Shown piece by piece: positions 1 through 4,354 of a DNA stretch of 5,240 nucleotides. The stretch is from Ignavibacteria bacterium (lineage in GTDB: Bacteria > Bacteroidota > Ignavibacteria > Tepidaquicellales > OLB5): positions 1 through 5,240 of the forward strand of contig JAPUEV010000381.1 of NCBI GenBank assembly GCA_027492415.1, in the 5' to 3' direction. The notes under the pieces were generated by a model. That model saw only the letters and a program-made list of their open reading frames with translations, was not told the origin of the DNA and did no database searches. Made by a program: the position numbers and the translations under genes. Numbering within the stretch: the first letter of the stretch is position 1; each line of letters begins with the position of its first letter.

Positions 1-559
1 TGGTAACACCGCCAACAACTATCGGGGTGTTTCCTGTATTATAAACTTTATTGCCGGGATCGACCCTTTCAGGTGAAAATGAAAGATAGAAATCTTTTCC
101 GGCTTTCCATCCTTTTGATTCAAACAATTTCTGCACATAATCTTCTGTGGTGCCCGGGAAAGTTGTGCTTTTTAATACAACAAGAGAGTGTTTCTTTACC
201 CTTTTGAATATTTCCTCGGCGGAGTTCATGATAAATGAAATGTCAGGGGTCTTGTTATCAGTAACAGGGGTAGGTACACAGATAAAGATAATTTCCTGGT
301 CACCGATCTTTTCGTAATTAGCTGAAGCTGTGAATAAATTGTTGTTAATTGCATAAAGAAAATCTTTATTGATAACATCTTTAATGTAATTTTTCTTCTG
401 CTGTATAAGCTTTATCTTGTTCTGGTCAAGATCAATTCCGTGTACTGAATAACCTTTTCTTGCAAATTCTATAGCTAAAGGTAACCCGACATATCCCAGT
501 CCGATAATACCGATTTTCGCTTTTTTCTGTTTGATTTTTTCTCTTAATACTTCACTCAT
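1..559 (-). CDS. UDP-N-acetylglucosamine 6-dehydrogenase-like nucleotide sugar dehydrogenase (WbpA type), 3' end cut by window
   Basis: This gene encodes the first 186 residues of a UDP-sugar dehydrogenase and then runs off the left edge. The family oxidises C6 of a UDP-hexose twice with NAD+ to give a UDP-uronic acid for capsule or O-antigen synthesis in the cytoplasm. Seen: a Rossmann motif GLGYVG at residues 20-25 with an acidic residue at D43, VPTPVT at 95-100, STTFPGTTE at 131-139, and FSPERVDPGN at 161-170. The last motif, together with NYIKDV at 57-62, resembles WbpA-type UDP-GlcNAc 6-dehydrogenases more than UDP-glucose dehydrogenases. The catalytic cysteine lies beyond the window, so activity and substrate cannot be confirmed. 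The ATG at 557-559 is chosen because the NAD-binding strand begins about 15 residues later and AAAGGAAA lies 8 nt upstream. It follows rmlB by 93 nt with no terminator seen, so it is probably in the same operon. The family is sure; the exact substrate is inferred. Confidence 0.9.
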   Translation of the reverse strand, partial: MSEVLREKIKQKKAKIGIIGLGYVGLPLAIEFARKGYSVHGIDLDQNKIKLIQQKKNYIKDVINKDFLYAINNNLFTASANYEKIGDQEIIFICVPTPVTDNKTPDISFIMNSAEEIFKRVKKHSLVVLKSTTFPGTTEDYVQKLFESKGWKAGKDFYLSFSPERVDPGNKVYNTGNTPIVVGGVT

Positions 560-567
560 TAATTGTA

Positions 568-575
568 TTTCCTTT
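568..575 (-). promoter_or_regulatory. Ribosome binding site of the nucleotide sugar dehydrogenase
   Basis: On the minus strand AAAGGAAA lies 8 nt before the ATG at 559. It is the most Shine-Dalgarno-like leader in the window and supports that start. Confidence 0.6.
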
Positions 576-652
576 GGTTTGTATTATTTGAATTCGATGG
601 TTTCCCGTAAATATATTCCGGGTTACAGCTTAATTTTTTAAAACGCTGTTTC

Positions 653-1645
653 TTATTTATAGATGCTTTCAGCTTCTTCTTTTCTTCTTTTCCACCAAGC
701 TTCATTCTGTTTATACCACTCAACTGTTGCTTTGAACTGGTTGAACGGATCTATCTTCGGCATGAAACCCAGCCTGGTTATCTTATCTACATTTAATGCA
801 TAACGGAAATCATGATTCGGTCTCGGGTCAGGGATATACTCTATAAAATCTTCTTTGCTGACATTAAGCAGCTCACAAAGCCACTCTGCTGCCTGTCGGT
901 TGGTGATCTCGGGGTTGTGGTTTGCCGCAACATTATATGCATTGCCGCCTTCTCCTTTTTCAAGCAGGAACTCAAGACACTCCGCCGTAAGAGGCGCATA
1001 AAGCCAGTCTCTAACCTGCAGGCCCTCGCCCCATAACGGAATTTTGCTGCCAAGGAGTATATTGGATATCCATCTTGGCAGAGCTTTTTCTGGGTACTGC
1101 CATGGACCAAAATTATTTGTTGGCCTTAAAACAACTACAGGATGATTTCTGCCGAACTCCATAGCAAGGTCATCAGCCTGTGATTTTGATTTTGAATATG
1201 CCGATGTTGCCTGGCTGTCTCCTAAAAGCTTATCGCCTTCGGCAAAATAACCGTCAACTATAGAGCCGTAAACTTCATCTGTGGAAATGTGAATGAATTT
1301 TTTAACACCGTAAGTAAAGGATTCCCTTAGCATTACATTTGTACCTTCAACATTTGTCCTGTAAAACAGGTCAGGATCAGTTTCGCTGCGGGTATTGTGG
1401 CTTTCCGCCGCAAAATGCACAACAGCTTCTGCGCCGTCAAGTGATCTTTTAACTGCTTCTGCATCGCAAATATCACCTTCAATAAAGTTTACACTGCCTG
1501 CATTAATGAGCGGTTCAAGGTTATCCTTGCCGCCTGCATAGGTAAGCTTGTCTAAAACTGTGATACCGTATCCTTTGCCTGCCATATAATAGACAAAGTT
1601 CGTTCCAATAAAACCGGCGCCGCCGGTGACTAGTAATTTTTTCAA
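653..1645 (-). CDS. rmlB: dTDP-glucose 4,6-dehydratase (RmlB/RfbB-like)
   Basis: This is a cytoplasmic extended short-chain dehydrogenase. The family converts dTDP-glucose to dTDP-4-keto-6-deoxyglucose using bound NAD+, the entry step to rhamnose and other deoxysugars. Seen in 330 residues: NAD-binding GGAGFIG (8-14) and D32 after the second strand, HFAAESH (77-83), the catalytic triplet T122-D123-E124 of 4,6-dehydratases, Y150xxxK154, NNFGPWQYPEK (177-187, RmlB consensus NNYGPYQFPEK), GEGLQVRDWLY (206-216), and a WY..N..WW-like C-terminus. Length is normal, slightly short. Departures: the usual V-x-D-H after RDWLY is A-P-L-T (217-220), and the segment after AAESH is N-T-R-S. The start is TTG at 1643-1645, chosen because GGAGFIG must sit near the N-terminus, AAGAGA lies 8 nt upstream, and an in-frame stop follows shortly upstream. 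It begins 4 nt after the barrel gene's stop. No rmlA, rmlC or rmlD is visible, so the end sugar is unknown. Confidence 0.9.
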   Translation of the reverse strand: MKKLLVTGGAGFIGTNFVYYMAGKGYGITVLDKLTYAGGKDNLEPLINAGSVNFIEGDICDAEAVKRSLDGAEAVVHFAAESHNTRSETDPDLFYRTNVEGTNVMLRESFTYGVKKFIHISTDEVYGSIVDGYFAEGDKLLGDSQATSAYSKSKSQADDLAMEFGRNHPVVVLRPTNNFGPWQYPEKALPRWISNILLGSKIPLWGEGLQVRDWLYAPLTAECLEFLLEKGEGGNAYNVAANHNPEITNRQAAEWLCELLNVSKEDFIEYIPDPRPNHDFRYALNVDKITRLGFMPKIDPFNQFKATVEWYKQNEAWWKRRKEEAESIYK

Positions 1646-1649
1646 TGTA

Positions 1650-2390
1650 TTAATCTCTTATAAATAATCCAAAATTCAAACCAACATTCAAAACTAACCC
1701 TTTAGCTTCAATACCTTTGGGAAAATCCTTTACCTCAATATCATTATCAACACGCCAGTTGCTTTGCGCGCCAATTTGGTATCCGCAGTCAATTTTCAGA
1801 TACATGAATTTCCTGAGAAGTACCCCAATACCTATTTGAGGCTGAACATTGTAGAATCTGGATTTGTATGTTTTGGAAAGATTTGTAGATGAGCCGTTTG
1901 AAGAAAACTCTGAAAATGCACCGCTGTAATTGCCAACACTGCTGCCGTACTGGTAAAGCTCAAGCTTTAATGTACCGGTTGAAAACTGTGAGCCGAAGCT
2001 GATATCAAATATTTTACCAAAGGGAATGACATATTCAAAGCTGAATCCGCCCTGGCCGAGAGAATAATTTGCGTCCTTTTTTAATGTATCGTTTACCTGT
2101 TTGCTCTGCTTTGAGGTAAATCCATTGCCAAAGCCGCCTATCCTGAAGAAATTGTTTTTAGTGGGAATATCAATAAAACCGCCTCCGCCAAGGGTTAAAA
2201 AGCCGTTTTCTGACATTTCGGGGAAACCTGCATTTTTAAGCTGTAAATTGAGATCTTTTACCGGATTGAAGTACATTCCGGCTGTTACTCCCCCTGCAAA
2301 TGCAAAGCTGGGTAATAACTGACTGTAAGAAGTGCTGAAAAAACCTAAAAAAACCAATAAAACTGCTATGATTCTCAATTTTTGGCTCAT
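1650..2390 (-). CDS. Putative outer-membrane beta-barrel protein, function unknown
   Basis: I do not recognise a named family. The 246-residue product has a classic signal peptide: basic K4/R6, a hydrophobic core at about 7-18, and a likely cleavage after S-Y-S at residue 23, leaving a mature protein that starts with Q. The rest is rich in Gly, Ser and aromatics and has many short alternating strands (for example FFRIGGFGNGF, LGQGGFSFEYV, FDISFGSQF, FMYLKIDCGYQIG). It ends in a strand, LVLNVGLNFGLF, followed by I-R-D. This pattern is typical of small outer-membrane barrels in Bacteroidota and relatives; the barrel is inferred, not proven. The ATG at 2388-2390 is supported by the signal peptide position. 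The leader is A/T-rich with no clear Shine-Dalgarno sequence, and a Bacteroidota-style promoter candidate lies about 30 nt upstream. It is the first gene of the operon with rmlB and the nucleotide sugar dehydrogenase. Confidence 0.8.
   Translation of the reverse strand: MSQKLRIIAVLLVFLGFFSTSYSQLLPSFAFAGGVTAGMYFNPVKDLNLQLKNAGFPEMSENGFLTLGGGGFIDIPTKNNFFRIGGFGNGFTSKQSKQVNDTLKKDANYSLGQGGFSFEYVIPFGKIFDISFGSQFSTGTLKLELYQYGSSVGNYSGAFSEFSSNGSSTNLSKTYKSRFYNVQPQIGIGVLLRKFMYLKIDCGYQIGAQSNWRVDNDIEVKDFPKGIEAKGLVLNVGLNFGLFIRD
1654..1659 (-). promoter_or_regulatory. Ribosome binding site of rmlB inside the end of the upstream gene
   Basis: AAGAGA on the minus strand lies 8 nt before the TTG start of rmlB and within the final codons (I-R-D) of the barrel gene. 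It supports the TTG start and suggests translational coupling between the two genes. Confidence 0.5.
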
Positions 2391-2419
2391 ATAATCTGAT
2401 TTTTACAAAATTTAGAACA

Positions 2420-2450
2420 CAAAAATACCACGCAATCATTTTAAAAACAA
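2420..2450 (-). promoter_or_regulatory. Bacteroidota-type promoter candidate for the barrel-rmlB-dehydrogenase operon
   Basis: On the minus strand TTG (2450-2448) is followed by 20 nt and then TATTTTTG (2427-2420). This fits the known Bacteroidota sigma-factor consensus TTG/TTTG-N19-21-TAnnTTTG. The -7-like box ends about 29 nt before the ATG at 2390, leaving a short plausible 5' leader. It lies downstream of the terminator of the preceding block. A/T-rich DNA makes chance matches possible, so this is a supported guess. Confidence 0.5.
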
Positions 2451-2481
2451 TTTAAAAATTTTGGGTGTAGGATTAAGAAAC

Positions 2482-2509
2482 AATGAGGAATTACGAATTA
2501 GGAATGAGG
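2482..2509. repeat. Four degenerate heptamer tandem repeats
   Basis: Four 7-bp units stand head to tail: AATGAGG (2482-2488), AATTACG (2489-2495), AATTAGG (2496-2502) and AATGAGG (2503-2509). The consensus is AATKAGG. A GGATTAA word occurs on both sides (2470-2476 and 2508-2514). The array lies wholly between genes, about 30 bp upstream of the promoter candidate. It resembles the short intergenic heptamer repeats known from several bacterial genomes. I see no coding potential in it. Confidence 0.6.
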
Positions 2510-2519
2510 ATTAATTTTA

Positions 2520-2568
2520 AAAACCAAATGCTTTGTAATTACTAGCATGATTATCATATTTTGGTTTT
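2520..2568. repeat. Inverted repeat with nested palindromes, intergenic
   Basis: AAAACCAAA (2520-2528) and TTTGGTTTT (2560-2568) are perfect 9-bp inverted arms 31 nt apart. Between them lie ATGCT/AGCAT arms (2528-2532 and 2544-2548), a perfect palindrome GTAATTAC (2535-2542), and ATGATTATCAT at 2547-2557. The arrangement could extrude a hairpin, bind a regulator, or be remnant element ends, but the DNA is A/T-rich and chance is a real alternative. No gene is seen here. Confidence 0.35.
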
Positions 2569-2611
2569 ATAACATTGAAACCTTGGTCTTCTGACAGTGG
2601 GGATTGAGAAT

Positions 2612-2633
2612 AAAAAAAGGGGCTTTAGCCCCT
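2612..2633 (-). terminator. Rho-independent terminator after the ATP-grasp-like gene
   Basis: Read on the minus strand, a perfect 6-bp stem AGGGGC/GCCCCT (2633-2628 and 2623-2618) closes a TAAA loop and runs straight into a run of T residues (2618-2612). It lies 43 nt after the stop codon of the ATP-grasp-like gene and separates the two transcription units. The A-run and partial A/T flank on the other side might give weak termination in the plus direction, but no plus-strand gene is present. Confidence 0.85.
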
Positions 2634-2676
2634 GATAAAATTGTATTATTATATTAAAACAATCAGTAAATAATCT

Positions 2677-3867
2677 TTACAGATGCTCAAAATAAGCAAG
2701 GCTTGAACCCACCCACGTCTTTTCCTTATTGAAATCAACGCCCATCATCTTGCCTTTGCTGAGCCTTACCAGGTTATTCACAAGATAAGGCTTATTACCT
2801 TTATCGTGCACAAACAACAGCCTTAATTCTGCTTTTGCAGGCTGGTCGGGTGTCTCTATTACCGGCTCATAATTAATTTTCTTCTGTAATATGTAATTAG
2901 TTCTATCGGTAATGCCATCGAGAATCTCTTTTGTAACATCAAATACTACGCCAACACCTGCAAAGCTGAAAAGCGGCTTCAGCACATAATTTTCAAGGTC
3001 AGAAGGATATGTTTCAATATCACTTAAGAACTTTGTTTCAGGTACGTATTTATTCTTTAAAAATGGAAGCGAATATTTGCTGATACGGTAGAACCAGTTT
3101 GGGTGCGGTACCCATGTAACATTTAACTCATCCTGGAAGCTGAAAGCAAACTTAAGGTCCTTTCTTCTTTCCAGCTCATCAAATATTACCCTGTTATATA
3201 TACGCTCAATTTTGGTCTTTTTGCCTTCATTCATATAATAAAGGTCTTTACCTTCTTTTGTAATATCTGTCAGGCAAACAGGCTTTACACCTATGTAAGT
3301 ATAACAGCATTCAAAATCTATTCTCGTCTTCTGGTTATCAGGTTCAATTTCAAGGAGTATTACATTTTCCGGTTTTGAGTCACCTATTATGACACGCTTC
3401 AGTATATCAAGATATTCATCAGGCTTGTGGATATTCAGCAGGCCGCCGTAGCGTTCATCAATGATAAAATGCTTGCGGAACATATAATTTTGCAGCAGCT
3501 CATAAAAGAACAGAGATGAAAATCCCTGAAGCTCAATCAGCTTGGGAATAAGCTTGCCGTTCTCATCCCTGCATATTGCAAAATCAATTGCCATCATTGC
3601 AGGATAACCGGGATCGTTAGGCACTTCCATTCCTTTAGGAATTGCATTCAGCGATATCTTCTGATATTCATCGCTCATTAAATACGAGGTAATGACATCA
3701 ACTGCATTAAGAATTTCGTTCTTGAATTCCTTACCGATAAAAATAGGTGTTTCAGCAATTCTGAACTCAATTGGGAAATCATATGCTGTATTAAGGTCAT
3801 TTACAAATGCCTCATACTTTTCCTGTGTGAATTCAGCGTTGTATTTTTTTCTTATTTCAGGTACCAA
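2677..3867 (-). CDS. ATP-grasp-like protein, glutathionylspermidine-synthase-like arrangement, substrate unknown
   Basis: This 396-residue cytoplasmic protein (no signal peptide or membrane segment) looks like an ATP-grasp ligase, which would join a carboxylate to an amine or similar group using ATP. Seen: PKLIELQGFSSLFFYE (108-123), comparable to the LEYNADTPTSLYE region of glutathionylspermidine synthase; a central segment with NRVIFDEL (225-232) and WVPHPNW (252-258); VLKPLFSFAGVGV (295-307), like the ATP-grasp K-P glycine loop; ILQKKI (326-331); ELRLLFV (347-353); and NNLVRLSKG (364-372). Motif order matches circularly permuted or pre-ATP-grasp types, but I cannot name the subfamily. The start is uncertain. 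The first usable codon is TTG at 3865-3867, with no clear ribosome binding site; the frame stays open upstream to a stop at 3922-3924, giving about 18 more residues without ATG or GTG. It lies 14 nt after the lipoprotein gene and ends in a strong terminator, so it is the last gene of its operon. Confidence 0.65.
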   Translation of the reverse strand: MVPEIRKKYNAEFTQEKYEAFVNDLNTAYDFPIEFRIAETPIFIGKEFKNEILNAVDVITSYLMSDEYQKISLNAIPKGMEVPNDPGYPAMMAIDFAICRDENGKLIPKLIELQGFSSLFFYELLQNYMFRKHFIIDERYGGLLNIHKPDEYLDILKRVIIGDSKPENVILLEIEPDNQKTRIDFECCYTYIGVKPVCLTDITKEGKDLYYMNEGKKTKIERIYNRVIFDELERRKDLKFAFSFQDELNVTWVPHPNWFYRISKYSLPFLKNKYVPETKFLSDIETYPSDLENYVLKPLFSFAGVGVVFDVTKEILDGITDRTNYILQKKINYEPVIETPDQPAKAELRLLFVHDKGNKPYLVNNLVRLSKGKMMGVDFNKEKTWVGSSLAYFEHL

Positions 3868-3881
3868 ATGATTATATTTTA

Positions 3882-4298
3882 TTATGGTCTGGTAATTATT
3901 CTGAATCTCCAGATATCGCCTTCAGAAACTGCCCCGTGATTATCTTTTGCCTTCACTTTCCAGTAATAAGTAGTCCCGGGAAAATTTAATACACCAAGGT
4001 TGTAAGATGCAGCAATAAAGTTTGCCGCAATAGGAACATCACTTAAAGGAAGCGTTGTTCCGACAAACAGATCGAATTTTAATGTATCATTTATATCCGG
4101 GTCAGAGCTTTCCCACGTAAGTATTACATTTACGCTGTCATCTATCCCTGTAGCGCTATCCCTGGGAAATGGGTTTTTGGGTTGGGTTGGTGCATTGTTG
4201 GTAATGCCGTTGTTTACAGATAAATCATCTTTTTTACATCCGTTAAAGCTTAAAATCAGGGCTGTGCTTAATAAAAAGCAGAGTAAATAGCGTTTCAT
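3882..4298 (-). CDS. Small lipoprotein with one fibronectin type III-like domain
   Basis: The 138-residue product starts M-K-R, has a hydrophobic core (about 4-18), and a lipobox-like SFNGC with C21, relaxed as in Bacteroidota. The mature protein begins C-K-K-D-D, which resembles the lipoprotein export signal (K followed by two acidic residues) that sends lipoproteins to the cell surface in Capnocytophaga. A Thr/Asn/Pro-rich linker (about 26-43) leads to one fibronectin-III-like domain (about 40-137). It is marked by LTWESSDPD (60-68), FDLFVGT (75-81), TTYYWKVKAKDNHG (109-122) and a final W-R-F strand. Such domains bind or space extracellular partners; no enzyme motif is seen. The ATG at 4296-4298 fits the signal peptide, and its leader is A-rich with no Shine-Dalgarno sequence. 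It lies 56 nt after the aminopeptidase gene and 14 nt before the ATP-grasp-like gene. Its role is unknown. Such domains are usually part of longer proteins, so the single-domain length is notable. Confidence 0.85.
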   Translation of the reverse strand: MKRYLLCFLLSTALILSFNGCKKDDLSVNNGITNNAPTQPKNPFPRDSATGIDDSVNVILTWESSDPDINDTLKFDLFVGTTLPLSDVPIAANFIAASYNLGVLNFPGTTYYWKVKAKDNHGAVSEGDIWRFRIITRP

Positions 4299-4305
4299 TT
4301 TTTTT

Positions 4306-4318
4306 GTGTATAGTACAC
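4306..4318. other. 13-bp interrupted palindrome ahead of the lipoprotein start
   Basis: GTGTA-TAG-TACAC forms 5-bp arms around a 3-bp spacer, 7 nt upstream of the lipoprotein ATG. It could be an operator or a small hairpin that affects initiation. The arms are short and chance cannot be excluded. The T-run on the plus-strand side has no gene to terminate. Confidence 0.25.
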
Positions 4319-4354
4319 GTTTTTTAATTAATTTAAATTGTGAGTTGAATTATA

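Noticed and set aside
604..622. CCCG/CGGG hairpin between rmlB and the nucleotide sugar dehydrogenase as a terminator
   Set aside because: The stem is only 4 bp with an 11-nt loop and no T-run follows it on the minus strand, so read-through into the next gene is more likely.
812..1036. Open plus-strand frame inside rmlB
   Set aside because: It lies wholly over a gene with clear catalytic motifs, and its translation has no recognisable features; it is a shadow frame.
841..1110. Second minus-strand frame inside rmlB
   Set aside because: It overlaps conserved rmlB sequence in another frame with unnatural Cys/Ser/Arg-rich content.
2101..2322. Plus-strand frame across the barrel gene
   Set aside because: It is antisense to a gene with a signal peptide and consistent barrel pattern, and its Pro/Lys-rich translation looks like a shadow.
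2236..2439. Minus-strand frame spanning the barrel start and leader
   Set aside because: It overlaps the promoter candidate and the signal peptide coding region, and its Phe/Gln/Cys-rich translation has no domain.
4299..4354. GTGTA-TAG-TACAC plus T-run as a terminator of the aminopeptidase gene
   Set aside because: In the direction of that gene the stem is followed by A residues, not T residues, so it cannot be a standard terminator.
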